A stretch of 64,000 nucleotides of DNA from Candidatus Sedimenticola sp. (ex Thyasira tokunagai). GTDB lineage: Bacteria > Pseudomonadota > Gammaproteobacteria > Chromatiales > Chromatiaceae. Of the stretch, positions 18,963 to 28,326 are shown piece by piece. Position 1 is the stretch's first letter. Every line of letters starts with the position of its first letter. The stretch lies in contig CP134874.1 of NCBI GenBank assembly GCA_037318855.1, positions 4,500,459 through 4,564,458 of the forward strand, read 5' to 3'. The notes beneath the pieces are model-generated. The model ran no database searches. It saw only the letters and a program-made list of their open reading frames with translations, and was not told the origin of the DNA. The position numbers and the translations under genes are program-made.

Positions 18963-19637
18963 ATGAACAAACCAAAACTGATCCTGATTGACCTCGACGG
19001 CACCCTAGTGGACAGCGTGCCGGATCTCGCCTTCAGCGTTAACCAGATGATGGAGCAGATCGGCCGTCCCACCTATGCCGAGTCCCATGTACGTAACTGG
19101 GTGGGCAACGGCGTGGAGAAACTTGCCAAGCGCGCCCTGATGGATGACCTCGACGCTGAACCCAGCAGTGAAGATTTTAACCAGGGCTACCCCTTCTTTA
19201 TGGATAGCTATGACAAGCACAATGGTGAGCGCTCAGCGCTCTACCCAGGCGTCCGCGAAGGCATCGACAAGCTGAAGGCCGAGGGCTATATTATCGGCTG
19301 CGTCACCAACAAGGCGGCACAGTTCACCATTCCTCTGCTCAAGGCGCTGGGCATCCATGATGATTTCAGCATCATCATCAGCGGCGACACCCTGCCGAAG
19401 AAAAAACCCGACCCCATGCCTCTGCTCCACGCCGCCAAGGAACTCAACGCCACCCCGGAAGAGTCGATGATGGTGGGCGACTCCATGCATGATGTTGCCG
19501 CCGCCCGTGCAGCGGGCTTCCAGGCAGTGAGCGTGCCCTACGGCTACAACCACGGCATCGACATCCGCGAAGCCAGTCCCGACGCGGTGATCGACAGCTT
19601 GGCCGACCTGCCGGAACTGATAGCGGCTCAAGGCTGA
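18963..19637 (+). CDS. gph: Phosphoglycolate phosphatase
   Basis: 224 residues. HAD-family phosphatase that removes 2-phosphoglycolate, made by Rubisco oxygenation or DNA repair. Motif I DLDGTLVDS has the nucleophile Asp10 and acid Asp12; motif III lysine lies in PKKKPDP and motif IV in MVGDSMHDVAAARAAG. The alpha-helical cap lies at about 17-90. Its placement between rpe and trpE is the usual gammaproteobacterial order. Confidence 0.94.
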   Translation: MNKPKLILIDLDGTLVDSVPDLAFSVNQMMEQIGRPTYAESHVRNWVGNGVEKLAKRALMDDLDAEPSSEDFNQGYPFFMDSYDKHNGERSALYPGVREGIDKLKAEGYIIGCVTNKAAQFTIPLLKALGIHDDFSIIISGDTLPKKKPDPMPLLHAAKELNATPEESMMVGDSMHDVAAARAAGFQAVSVPYGYNHGIDIREASPDAVIDSLADLPELIAAQG

Positions 19638-19991
19638 TAATCCAAGGATCACAGAGAGCGCAGAGGACCACAAAGCACATAGAGTAAAAGCTGTTTTTTG
19701 CTCGACGTAATTACTGAAAGGTGAAGTTGAATAGAGGGCAACACTCTGATCAATCAGCATTAAAGGCTCTGTGCTCTCTGTGCTCTCTGTGCTTCTCCGT
19801 GCTCTCTGTGATCCCATGCACCTCTCAAACTGGATAGTTCAGTCGATTTCGATTATCGTTAGCGCTTCAATTTTTCGGGTGATTTATGTACCTCACACAC
19901 CACCACAAGACGTTAAAGACAGGCACGCGATGGCGCTGGTGATGCGCGCGCTGTGAAAAAACCTGTTTAAACCCCTTGTGTGGAGAGGATC
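19638..19991. other. gph-trpE intergenic region with CACAGAGAG repeats, no leader peptide seen
   Basis: At 19648-19680 (GATCACAGAGAGCGCAGAG) and 19769-19816 (CTCTGTGCTCTCTGTG repeated) lie copies of one repeat in opposite orientation, able to form a large hairpin. I looked for a Trp-rich leader ORF and found none: the short frame near 19929 has no Trp codon, so attenuation of the trp genes by a leader peptide is not supported. Confidence 0.5.
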
Positions 19992-21485
19992 ATGACTCCT
20001 GAACTGTTCGACCAGTTGGCCGCCGAAGGCCACAACCGTATACCCCTGATGTGCGAGGTGCTTGCCGACCTCGATACCCCGCTTAGTGTCTACCTCAAGC
20101 TGGCTAATGCCCCCCACTCCTATCTGCTGGAGTCGGTACAGGGCGGCGAGAAGTGGGGCCGTTACTCCATAATCGGCTTACCCTGCCGCACTCTGTTGCG
20201 GGTGAATGGTCTTGAAGTGACCATCGAGACTGATGGTGAGGTAGTGGAGAGTCACCAGGTAGAGGACCCTCTCGCCTTTATCGAGCAGTTTCAGCAGCGC
20301 TACCGGGTGGCGGAGCATGAAGACCTGCCCCGCTTTACCGGTGGGCTGGTGGGCTACTTCGGTTACGACACCATCCGTTATATCGAGCCCAAGCTGGCCC
20401 AGTGCCCCAACCCGGATCTGCTCAACACCCCCGACATCCAGCTACTGGTATCGGATGAGGTGGTGGTATTCGACAATCTGCGTGGTCGCCTCTATGTCAT
20501 CATTCATGTCGATCCCACCAACGGTGGCAGCTTTGAGTCAGGCCGCAAGCGACTGCAAGCGGTAGTGGAGCAGATGCGCGAGAGCCTGCCAAAACAACCT
20601 AAGTGCAAACATCGTGATATTGATGAATCACACTTCGTCTCCGGCTTCACTAAAGAGGGATTCAAACAGGCGGTGGCCCGCACCAAGGAGTACATCCTCG
20701 ACGGCGACTGTATGCAGACAGTGCTTTCGCAGCGCCTCTCCATTCCGTTTCACGCTGAGCCACTGGACCTCTACCGTGCCCTGCGCGGTCTCAATCCCAG
20801 CCCCTATATGTACTTCTACAATATGGGTGACTTCCATATCGTCGGCTCTTCACCGGAGATTCTCACCCGCCTGGAGGATGGCGAGGTAACGGTACGCCCC
20901 ATCGCCGGTACCCGCCGCCGCGGTGAGACAGTGGAGCAGGATAATGCGCTGGAAGAGGAGCTGCTGGCCGATCCCAAGGAGCTGGCCGAACACCTGATGC
21001 TGATTGATCTAGGCCGTAACGATGCCGGCCGGGTGGCCGAGATCGGCACCGTCAAGCTCACAGACAAGATGATCGTTGAGCGTTACTCTCACGTCATGCA
21101 CATCGTCTCCAACGTCACCGGGAAGTTGAAACAGGGGATGAACGCCATTGATGTACTGCGCGCCACTTTCCCCGCCGGCACCGTCAGCGGCGCTCCGAAA
21201 ATCCGCGCCATGGAGATCATTGATGAGCTGGAGCCGGTAAAACGCGGCATCTACTCCGGCGCCGTCGGCTACCTCTCCTGGAATGGCAATATGGATACCG
21301 CTATCGCCATCCGCACTGCAGTGATCAAGGGTGACACCCTCCATATCCAGGCCGGAGCCGGCATCGTCGCCGACTCTCAGCCACAGATGGAGTGGGAGGA
21401 GACGATGAACAAGGGTCGTGCCGTTTTCCGTGCCGTGGCACTGGCTGAGGCCGGCCTTGAAACCAATAGTTGTGAAGGAGCGTAA
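19992..21485 (+). CDS. trpE: Anthranilate synthase component I
   Basis: 497 residues from ATG 19992, with GGAGAGG upstream. With TrpG it turns chorismate and glutamine into anthranilate, the first step of tryptophan synthesis. N-terminal regulatory region has LLESVQGGEKWGRYSIIG, including the ESVQGGE block that binds Trp for feedback control. Chorismate-site motifs follow: SPEILTRL, PIAGTRRRG at about 302-310, DLGRNDAGRV, FPAGTVSGAPKIRAMEII and GAGIVADS near the C-terminus. The stop is two bases from trpG, so the two are co-translated. Confidence 0.96.
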   Translation: MTPELFDQLAAEGHNRIPLMCEVLADLDTPLSVYLKLANAPHSYLLESVQGGEKWGRYSIIGLPCRTLLRVNGLEVTIETDGEVVESHQVEDPLAFIEQFQQRYRVAEHEDLPRFTGGLVGYFGYDTIRYIEPKLAQCPNPDLLNTPDIQLLVSDEVVVFDNLRGRLYVIIHVDPTNGGSFESGRKRLQAVVEQMRESLPKQPKCKHRDIDESHFVSGFTKEGFKQAVARTKEYILDGDCMQTVLSQRLSIPFHAEPLDLYRALRGLNPSPYMYFYNMGDFHIVGSSPEILTRLEDGEVTVRPIAGTRRRGETVEQDNALEEELLADPKELAEHLMLIDLGRNDAGRVAEIGTVKLTDKMIVERYSHVMHIVSNVTGKLKQGMNAIDVLRATFPAGTVSGAPKIRAMEIIDELEPVKRGIYSGAVGYLSWNGNMDTAIAIRTAVIKGDTLHIQAGAGIVADSQPQMEWEETMNKGRAVFRAVALAEAGLETNSCEGA

Positions 21486-21487
21486 CC

Positions 21488-22069
21488 ATGTTGCTTATGA
21501 TCGATAACTACGACTCTTTCACCTATAACCTGGTGCAGTACTTCGGTGAGCTGGGTGCCGATGTCCACGTCTACCGTAACGATGAGGTGGGGCTGGAGGC
21601 TATTGAGGCACTCAATCCCGAACATATCGTCATCTCCCCCGGCCCCTGCACCCCCAATGAGGCAGGCATCTCGGTAGAGGCGATCAAGCGGTTTGCCGGA
21701 CGCATACCTATTCTCGGCGTCTGCCTGGGTCACCAGTCAATCGGCCAGGCCTTCGGCGGCAAGATCGTTCATGCCCGGGAGGTGATGCACGGAAAAACCT
21801 CTCCCATCTACCATGCCGATACCGGACTCTTCAGTGGCCTCAACAATCCCTATGAAGCTACCCGCTACCATTCACTGGTGGTGGAGAAGGAGAGCCTGCC
21901 TGAATGCCTGGAGATGACCGCCTGGACCCAGACGGCGGACGGTGCTGTTGATGAAATCATGGGCATTCGCCACCGGGAACTGGATGTGCAGGGGGTGCAG
22001 TACCATCCTGAGTCGATTCTCAGCGAGCATGGACACGACCTGCTGCAGAATTTCCTTGAGGGGAGATGA
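21488..22069 (+). CDS. trpG: Anthranilate synthase component II (glutamine amidotransferase)
   Basis: 193 residues. Class I glutamine amidotransferase supplying ammonia to TrpE. Triad: Cys near 79 in GVCLGHQ, His and Glu in VQYHPESI. MIDNYDSFTYNLVQY is the typical start. The same protein may serve aminodeoxychorismate synthase (PabA) if no other copy exists. Followed by a 299-base gap carrying a REP-like hairpin before trpD. Confidence 0.95.
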   Translation: MLLMIDNYDSFTYNLVQYFGELGADVHVYRNDEVGLEAIEALNPEHIVISPGPCTPNEAGISVEAIKRFAGRIPILGVCLGHQSIGQAFGGKIVHAREVMHGKTSPIYHADTGLFSGLNNPYEATRYHSLVVEKESLPECLEMTAWTQTADGAVDEIMGIRHRELDVQGVQYHPESILSEHGHDLLQNFLEGR

Positions 22070-22169
22070 GGCTTTAGGGACAGAGCACACAAAGTTTTTG
22101 TGCGAAATCCGTTAGCCGGAGGTGGAGCGAGCTTATTCGCTCCAGATTGTCTGATGCCCCGCGGTTTTT

Positions 22170-22230
22170 GTAGGAGCGCTTTCCCGAAGCGCGATGGGAA
22201 TTCGATCGCGCTTCGGGAAACCACTCCTAC
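22170..22230. repeat. REP-like palindrome in trpG-trpD gap
   Basis: GTAGGAGCGCTTTCCCGAAG is mirrored by CTTCGGGAAACCACTCCTAC, with GCGCGAT..ATCGCGC inside. The whole 61 bases fold into one hairpin. Same outer arms as the units near 26434 and 26168. Confidence 0.75.
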
Positions 22231-22368
22231 CCTAATCTGGATAGTTATGAGTAGTGGGTGGGCGAACCAATTGCCCATAAATCTCAAATAGTTATAATCC
22301 ATACGTATAGCTCAGCGTTCCTCTGCGTTCCCTGTGACCCAAAAAAACAACCATATAGGTACCACACT

Positions 22369-23391
22369 ATGGAGATGCCACAAGCAATCAACCGCGTACT
22401 CGCTCACAAAGACCTGAATGCAGAAGAGATGACCGAGGTGATGCGCACCATCATGACCGGCGATGCCACCCCGGCCCAGATCGGTGGTTTTCTTATCGGC
22501 CTGCGCATGAAAGGGGAGAGTGTCACCGAGATTGCTGCGGCCGCCGCAGTGATGAGGGAGCTGGCCAGTGGCGTAAAGATCGGTGACTTGCCTAACACCG
22601 TGGATATCGTCGGCACCGGTGGCGACTCCTCCGGCACATTCAATATCTCCACCGCCTCTATGTTCGTAGCCGCTGCCGCCGGCTGTAATGTCGCCAAGCA
22701 CGGCAACCGCTCGGTCTCCAGCAAGTCAGGCGCCGCCGATGCACTGGAGGCGGCGGGAGTACGCATTGCCCTTTCAGGCGGTGAAGTGGAACAGTGTGTA
22801 CGTCAGGTGGGTGTCGGCTTCATGTTCGCCCCCGCCCACCACAGCGCCATGAAGCACGCCATCGGCCCACGCAAGGAGATGGGTGCCCGCACCATCTTTA
22901 ACGTCCTTGGCCCCCTGACCAATCCAGCCGGGGTACCCAACCAGTTACTCGGTGTCTTCAGCGATGAGCTACTCACACCCATGGCCGATGTTTTGCAAAA
23001 ACTGGGCAGTCGCCATGTCATGGTGGTTCACTCTCGCGATGGCCTTGATGAGATCAGCATCGGTGACAAAACCGAAGTGGCCGAACTCAAGGATGGACAG
23101 GTGCGTCGCTTCAGTATTCAGCCTGAGGACTTCGGTTTTAAGCGCACACCTATTTCAGAGATCAAAGTGGCAGATGCACAAGAGAGCCTGGGCGTCATAC
23201 GCAGTGTACTTGATAACACACCGGGGCCTGCTCGGGATATCGTCCAACTCAATGCCGGCGCCGCCATCTTCACCGCCGGCATCACCAACACCCTGCCCGA
23301 CGGCATTGCCAAGGCCGGGGAGGTGATCGCCAGCGGTGAGGCACGTAACCGGCTCGACCAGTTGGTCATACTCAGCCAGAGCTTTGAGTGA
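22369..23391 (+). CDS. trpD: Anthranilate phosphoribosyltransferase
   Basis: 340 residues from ATG 22369; the frame opens further upstream, but MPQAINRVL is the conserved start. Transfers phosphoribose from PRPP to anthranilate. PRPP loop GTGGDSSGTFNIST near 83-96, then KHGNRSVSSKSGAADALEA, and the metal-binding DE pair in DGLDEIS. The next gene starts nine bases after the stop and is a signalling protein, not trpC. Confidence 0.95.
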   Translation: MEMPQAINRVLAHKDLNAEEMTEVMRTIMTGDATPAQIGGFLIGLRMKGESVTEIAAAAAVMRELASGVKIGDLPNTVDIVGTGGDSSGTFNISTASMFVAAAAGCNVAKHGNRSVSSKSGAADALEAAGVRIALSGGEVEQCVRQVGVGFMFAPAHHSAMKHAIGPRKEMGARTIFNVLGPLTNPAGVPNQLLGVFSDELLTPMADVLQKLGSRHVMVVHSRDGLDEISIGDKTEVAELKDGQVRRFSIQPEDFGFKRTPISEIKVADAQESLGVIRSVLDNTPGPARDIVQLNAGAAIFTAGITNTLPDGIAKAGEVIASGEARNRLDQLVILSQSFE

Positions 23392-23399
23392 TTTAAATC

Positions 23400-25598
23400 G
23401 TGCAACAAGGAAGGTTGTCACTAAAGGCCACGATCACAATACCTTTTATTGCCCTGATCGCGGCCACGGTCGCAATGGTCGGCTATCTCTCGTTCATCAC
23501 CGGCAGCGATGCCGTCAATGAGGTGGCCGACGAAGTGCGGCAAAACGCCTACTCACAGGTTCTTCATCACCTCGAAGGCTTTCTTGAGGCTCCGCATCAG
23601 GTAAACCGCCTAAACAAAAACTACATCGATATGAGCGGAATGGATCTGGGTGATCCAATTGCTCTGCAGAACTACTTCTGGCAACAGTTGCAAATCTTCG
23701 AGACCACCAACTACATCTATTTCGGCAACAACGCGGGCGGAATTTTGCTGGTCGCCCGTCGTGGTGACGGCTCTTATGTCGCACGGCAGACAGACGAGTT
23801 TGCTGCCGGAAAATCCACCGTCTACTTGATGACCGACAGTGGCACCAGAAGCGAAGCATTGCAACGCCGCGAAGCCTATGACTCCAGAGAACGCCCCTGG
23901 TATAAAAAAGCTACCGCCGACGGCGGGGCGATATGGACGGATATCTACACCTTTTTTCTTGAAGGAACTCTCGGTATTACCGCCGCCCTACCACTGTATA
24001 GCAGTGCCGGTGAACTGTCGGGCGTCCTCGCTACCGATATCCTGCTCTCCCGTATCCAGAAGCAGTTAGCTGAGCTTACAAAAGGAGATGTAGGAGAGAT
24101 CTTTATCTTTGAGCCCTCCGGTCTGCTGGTCGCTTCCTCCAGTGACCTGCGCCCATTTAGGGGTGGAAAGGAGGGCAAAAAGATCACCCGCATTGATGCA
24201 GGCGATAGCATTTCACCCCTCATCCGCACCGCCTACCACGAGCTGACCCAGCAGTTTACCTATTTCAAGATGGTAAATCAGGAGCATCACCTGGAGTTCG
24301 ACTTCGAAGGCCAACGACAATTTCTGCAGCTGAGCCCATTTCGTGATCCACGGGGGATAAACTGGTTGATCGCCATCGCCGTGCCCGAAGCCCCCTTTAT
24401 GGAGAGGGTTGTCAAAAACACCTACATCACCGTCGGCCTCTGTCTTATCGCCCTCCTCATCGCCGGCATCCTCAGCTTCTATCTGGCACGACGTGTGACT
24501 GTTCCTCTCTCCAACCTGAAGCAGGCGGCACTCTCCTTTACCGCCGGCAACTGGGGGCAGCAGATACCGGATGATGGTTCAGAAGAGATCAGCTCTCTCG
24601 CCAACTCTTTCAATGTCATGGCACAACAGCTGCAGGGCTCCTTCAGTCGACTGAGAAGCAATAACCGTAAACTTGAAGATACCCAGGCGGCCCTGCGCCA
24701 GGTAAACAGCGAACTGACTCAACGGGTGGAAGCCCAGAGCAGCGAACTGGGCGAAAGTGAGGAGCGTTACAAACGACTGGCGGAGGCGACATTTGAGTGT
24801 GTCGTTCTCCACACAGGTAGTATTATCCTCGACGTCAACAAAGCTTTTGAAGAGACACTTGGCTACTCGGCCGAAGAGGTCAAAGGCAAGGCTCTACTGG
24901 AGTTCGCCCTGCCGGAGCATAGAGGGTTGCTGGAACGGGCGCTCATATCAGAGCAGAGCACTCCATTCCAAGCCGCCATCGCCCACAAGAATGGGGAGAG
25001 CGTGATTTTGAAGCTACGCACCACCCGACTTCCCCTTCATGGTGAAGAGGTGAAGGTGACGGTGATGCGGGACACTGATGACCATAAGGGTGACAGAAAC
25101 AGAAGCGGCACCGCAGATGTAACGGACCCCCTCACGGGCCTCAACAACATGCGCCGCCTCCAGGAGCTTGCAGCGAGTGAGCTCCGCCGGGCACAACGTT
25201 TTGACCGACCGTTTATCATCCTACTGCTGGATATTGACAGGCTGCAGGAGATCAATGAGACCTACGGTTATAGTATGGGAGACGAGGCCGCCCACACCGT
25301 AGCCAAAATCTGTAGCAGCCAGCTACGGGATATCGATATCATCGGGCGTATTCAGGGAGGTGAGTTTGCCGCTGTTCTCCCCGAAACCGATAGAAATACC
25401 GCACTAAAGGTTGCCAAACGACTACGTGATGCCGTCGATGCCACCTCGGTACACTACAAGGGCTACAGCCTTCGCATCACCATTAGTATCGGCCTCACCC
25501 TGATGAAACGCTCCGACGAACCCTTCGAGGAGGTTTTTCAGCGTGCCGATCAGGCGCTCTACAGGGCAAAAGAGGGCGGGGGGATATTGGACATTTGA
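23400..25598 (+). CDS. Membrane Cache-HAMP-PAS-GGDEF protein with degenerate GGDEF motif
   Basis: 732 residues from a GTG start, nine bases after trpD. Domains in order: membrane segment at about 13-35; periplasmic dCache-like sensor (about 40-330, with DSRERPWYKKA and GVLATDI motifs); second membrane segment at about 345-365 followed by HAMP (RRVTVPLSNLKQAA); PAS at about 455-560; GGDEF at about 580-732. The motif that should read GGDEF or GGEEF reads QGGEF at about 652-656 (context IGRIQGGEFAAVLP), losing the first Gly and the metal-binding acid. The product-binding I-site RDID is kept five residues before. So it is probably a c-di-GMP sensor rather than a cyclase. Co-transcription with trpEGD is likely. 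Confidence 0.85.
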   Translation: MQQGRLSLKATITIPFIALIAATVAMVGYLSFITGSDAVNEVADEVRQNAYSQVLHHLEGFLEAPHQVNRLNKNYIDMSGMDLGDPIALQNYFWQQLQIFETTNYIYFGNNAGGILLVARRGDGSYVARQTDEFAAGKSTVYLMTDSGTRSEALQRREAYDSRERPWYKKATADGGAIWTDIYTFFLEGTLGITAALPLYSSAGELSGVLATDILLSRIQKQLAELTKGDVGEIFIFEPSGLLVASSSDLRPFRGGKEGKKITRIDAGDSISPLIRTAYHELTQQFTYFKMVNQEHHLEFDFEGQRQFLQLSPFRDPRGINWLIAIAVPEAPFMERVVKNTYITVGLCLIALLIAGILSFYLARRVTVPLSNLKQAALSFTAGNWGQQIPDDGSEEISSLANSFNVMAQQLQGSFSRLRSNNRKLEDTQAALRQVNSELTQRVEAQSSELGESEERYKRLAEATFECVVLHTGSIILDVNKAFEETLGYSAEEVKGKALLEFALPEHRGLLERALISEQSTPFQAAIAHKNGESVILKLRTTRLPLHGEEVKVTVMRDTDDHKGDRNRSGTADVTDPLTGLNNMRRLQELAASELRRAQRFDRPFIILLLDIDRLQEINETYGYSMGDEAAHTVAKICSSQLRDIDIIGRIQGGEFAAVLPETDRNTALKVAKRLRDAVDATSVHYKGYSLRITISIGLTLMKRSDEPFEEVFQRADQALYRAKEGGGILDI

Positions 25599-25611
25599 GA
25601 AAATGGCTCTG

Positions 25612-25648
25612 CACAATAATCCAGAGCTCGTTCCTACAGGTACAACTT
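25612..25648. repeat. REP-like palindrome fragment
   Basis: CACAATAATCCAGAGCTCGTTCCTACAGG-type sequence, a mutated copy of the unit at 5669 read with its shared tail. It lies just past the GGDEF gene. Confidence 0.4.
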
Positions 25649-25742
25649 TTCCCATCAAGATAATTTGACTAGTCTAGTCCGCTGTAACAAATAACGTGCA
25701 AGAGTTTTAAAAAAGCTGCCATAAGGAGCACTTGAATAGCCC

Positions 25743-26087
25743 ATGAGCAACAAAAAACCTATCACCGCCTCGGTCTGCAATATCCCATCCGAGCCGGATT
25801 ACAGCGGCGTCACTATCGTCGAACTATCCCCCCAGCCCCCCCTGGTCGACTATCTTGCAGCCATGGCGCTGGCTGACAGCGAAGCGGACCAGCGGCTGGG
25901 TGAATATATGCTGCTCTCCTGGTATGACCGTGATCGTGACTTTGAATCGCCCCAACATACAAGTGAATGTCACGCCAATAGTCCGATTCCCGGCTACATC
26001 GACTACGCTCTCTATCGCGATGCAACCCTTAAGGTAGACATAGAACAAGGCCGCTTTGTCTTTTTCTATCTACCGGTCAATTTCTGA
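25743..26087 (+). CDS. Hypothetical protein
   Basis: 114 residues. I do not recognise the family. No signal peptide or membrane segment. It is acidic, with a conserved-looking core (DYLAAMALADSEADQRLGEYMLLSWYDRDRD split across about 38-68) and a C-terminal stretch ending FVFFYLPVNF. Codon use resembles the neighbouring housekeeping genes, so it is probably a native gene. It stands alone between two REP-bearing gaps. Confidence 0.6.
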   Translation: MSNKKPITASVCNIPSEPDYSGVTIVELSPQPPLVDYLAAMALADSEADQRLGEYMLLSWYDRDRDFESPQHTSECHANSPIPGYIDYALYRDATLKVDIEQGRFVFFYLPVNF

Positions 26088-26167
26088 CCGTAATATCAAT
26101 AAATGGTTGTGTACAAAACTACTGTTCCACGCAGTATATTCATACGCAGATAGTGAGCAATGTGCCC

Positions 26168-26258
26168 GCCCTATCGCCCCGAGGGCGGGGCTCCTACACG
26201 CACTTATCCAGAAAGGCAGTGCCCCCCTTGTAGGAGCGGCGCCCTCGCCGCGATGAAC
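26168..26258. repeat. REP-like palindrome pair
   Basis: Two arms with GCCCTCG cores face each other across about 30 bases; the same two arms are found in the opposite arrangement at 11152-11232. Confidence 0.65.
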
Positions 26259-26433
26259 GCTGCACATTCTCTACCACATGGCATGATGCCGGCTTTATAC
26301 CATTGCCTGGAATCAACTGCAGTCAGAGCACCATAGGCGTGGAACAGTAAGATAGTACAGAGCCACTTATCAATATAAATAGTGTTATGGACAATAGCCC
26401 TGAAACACTATCTTCATAGAAAAAAGTGCATCT

Positions 26434-26498
26434 GTAGGAGCGAATTTATTCGCGATCAGGCTCCGGGGCATGTTCACCGCAAACAAGTTCGCTCCTAC
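26434..26498. repeat. Complete REP-like palindrome
   Basis: Starts GTAGGAGCGAATTTATTCGC and ends GCAAACAAGTTCGCTCCTAC: a full hairpin whose right half matches 5669-5700. Confidence 0.7.
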
Positions 26499-26576
26499 AC
26501 CCGGTTCCCGGATTATTGTGCACAGCTATTATATAAATAGGCTATCATTGCCGCTCGTAAAATTGGGCTCTCCGCA

Positions 26577-27488
26577 ATGAAATACGCCAATATTCTACAA
26601 ACCATAGGCAATACTCCGATCGTCCGCCTCAATAAAGTTACCGATATCCTGGCCCGGGAGCTGTGGGTAAAAGTTGAGAGCTTCAATCCTATGGGCTCGG
26701 TAAAAGACCGCCCCGCCCTCAATATGATTGAGGCGGCGGAAAAACGGGGCGCGCTGAAACCCGGCGATACCATCATCGAGCCCACCTCCGGCAACACCGG
26801 TATCGGTCTGGCGATGGTCGCTTCTGAGAAAGGCTACCCGGCGGTATTTGTCATGGCGGATGACATGAGTGAGGAGCGCAAGGCGATCCTGCGCGCCTTC
26901 GGTGCCGAGCTGGTACTGACACCGGCGGAACGCGGTACCAAGGGAGCCATCGAAGAGGCGCAGAAACTGGCTGCCGACAAAGGGTGGTTTTTTGTCGGCC
27001 AGCACTTCAATCCAGACAATCCTGCAGCCCACAAGAGCACCGCTGAGGAGATCTGGAATGACTTCGGCATGGCGCTGGATGCCATTGTCTGCACCACCGG
27101 CACCGGTGGTACCATTTCGGGTGTTGGCCACTATATGCACGAACACAATCCCGACCTGCAGATAATCGCCACCGAGCCTGCAGACTCACCTATGCTCTCC
27201 CGGGGGATTGCCTGCAAACACAAGATAATGGGAACCGCACCCGGCTTTATACCGGAGATTCTGGATAGGTCAATCTACAAAGAGATTATCAGTATCACCA
27301 CCGAAGAGGCTTACGAGGCGACCCGTCATCTGGCACGCAAAGAGGGGATATTTGCCGGTATCTCCTCCGGCGCCGCAGTGGCCGGAATGATCAAAGCCGC
27401 CCGCACCGAAGCCTTCAGAGACAAAGTACTACTGGCTATTCTGCCCGACACCGGTGAGCGCTACCTGAGTACAGACGTCTGGAGCTAG
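26577..27488 (+). CDS. cysM: Cysteine synthase (O-acetylserine sulfhydrylase)
   Basis: 303 residues. PLP enzyme joining O-acetylserine and sulfide (or thiosulfate in CysM types) to give cysteine. PLP lysine Lys43 is in GSVKDRPAL, the substrate loop PTSGNTGIG lies near 68-76, and TGTGGTISGVG near 177-187 binds the PLP phosphate. The length and the KDRPA variant (rather than KDRIA) favour the CysM branch; CysK cannot be excluded. Its end is three bases from the end of the opposite-strand gene. Confidence 0.88.
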   Translation: MKYANILQTIGNTPIVRLNKVTDILARELWVKVESFNPMGSVKDRPALNMIEAAEKRGALKPGDTIIEPTSGNTGIGLAMVASEKGYPAVFVMADDMSEERKAILRAFGAELVLTPAERGTKGAIEEAQKLAADKGWFFVGQHFNPDNPAAHKSTAEEIWNDFGMALDAIVCTTGTGGTISGVGHYMHEHNPDLQIIATEPADSPMLSRGIACKHKIMGTAPGFIPEILDRSIYKEIISITTEEAYEATRHLARKEGIFAGISSGAAVAGMIKAARTEAFRDKVLLAILPDTGERYLSTDVWS

Positions 27489-27491
27489 ACA

Positions 27492-28091
27492 TTATGGATT
27501 GACCTTCTGAGAGGCATCAACCAGTGCTTCGGGGGTATCCTTGAGCTCCAGGCGACAGATACCGAAGACATCCCCCAGCAGAGTAAGAAACAGCTCACGA
27601 TCATCCTCCAGCGGCTCCTTCTCAAAACACTCCCGGTAGGTGTTTATAATCATGCCGACCAGATGCTGCTCCCTTTTACCCACTCCCCGACCATGGGGAG
27701 CGGCCGCCTTGGTTTGACACACCGCCGATACCCGCTCGATCTCATCCTGCAAGGCGTTGAGGTAACGACCATTGTACTGACGTGCAAAATCGTCAGCGGC
27801 AGAGAGCTGCTGAGAGAGCTTTGAAAAGCTGTTTTCTGGCAACTGCTGAAGCATTCCTGAGAGAGCATCGGCTGCCGCAGAGATCTTTTCCAGAGTATCA
27901 TCACTATCGTCTGCCATCGGCTCCTGCCTCTCACGCCGATGCTGCTTGTCATACTCGGTCAGTTCATAATCAAGAGCGATAATAAAAATGCGTCGGCTCT
28001 TCTCATCGCCGATAGCAAGTTGGCCAACAGAGACCTCGAGAGCCGATTTCTGCTCTTCACTGAGAAAATGTGGCTTCATAAAGTGAGTCAT
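27492..28091 (-). CDS. Hypothetical protein, mostly helical
   Basis: 199 residues, family not recognised. The ATG has GGGGAGA upstream. Highly charged and probably all-helical, with a coiled-coil-like stretch at about 55-125 (DTLEKISAAADAL, LSQQLSAADDFARQY, DEIERVSAVC). No signal peptide or membrane segment. A short ORF lies 40 bases upstream on the same strand, and the convergent cysM ends three bases away. Confidence 0.65.
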   Translation of the reverse strand: MTHFMKPHFLSEEQKSALEVSVGQLAIGDEKSRRIFIIALDYELTEYDKQHRRERQEPMADDSDDTLEKISAAADALSGMLQQLPENSFSKLSQQLSAADDFARQYNGRYLNALQDEIERVSAVCQTKAAAPHGRGVGKREQHLVGMIINTYRECFEKEPLEDDRELFLTLLGDVFGICRLELKDTPEALVDASQKVNP

Positions 28092-28131
28092 ATAGTATCT
28101 CCCCTTCTCTCTCTTCCACCCTGCTGTCGCA

Positions 28132-28326
28132 TTAGCCGCCGACTCTCACCGCCGGCGCTTTATCAAGCTTATACTTCTCCGACATGGTCATATCAACAGC
28201 ATACATTGAGCCGCTGTACTCCACCACATGGTTTATGCCCAGCTTGGCGCCAAGCCGTACCGCCAACTCCCGCTCCTTGGTGGTAATTTGCCGCATCTTC
28301 CGGCTGAAATCGACCGCTGTCAGCAT
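28132..28326 (-). CDS. Small hypothetical protein
   Basis: 64 residues from an ATG at 28326; the frame stays open upstream to 28413 without a better start. Basic protein with KMRQITTKERELAVRLGAKLG and a hydrophobic core, no known motif. It precedes the 199-residue gene on the same strand and may form a two-gene unit with it. No strong ribosome site is visible, so this is a modest call. Confidence 0.4.
   Translation of the reverse strand: MLTAVDFSRKMRQITTKERELAVRLGAKLGINHVVEYSGSMYAVDMTMSEKYKLDKAPAVRVGG

Larger units (their letters stand above)
26088..26576. other. Long intergenic region with two REP-like clusters
   Basis: No gene seen in 489 bases. The region has REP-like palindromes at 26168-26258 (CGCCCCGAGGGCGGGGCTCC and GTAGGAGCGGCGCCCTCGCC) and 26434-26498 (GTAGGAGCGAATTTATTCGC, closing with GTTCGCTCCTAC). 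The promoter of the cysteine synthase gene must lie at its right end. Confidence 0.6.

Noticed and set aside
19860..19991. Possible trp leader peptide
   Set aside because: The only short ORF before trpE has no Trp codon and no terminator/antiterminator pair was found.
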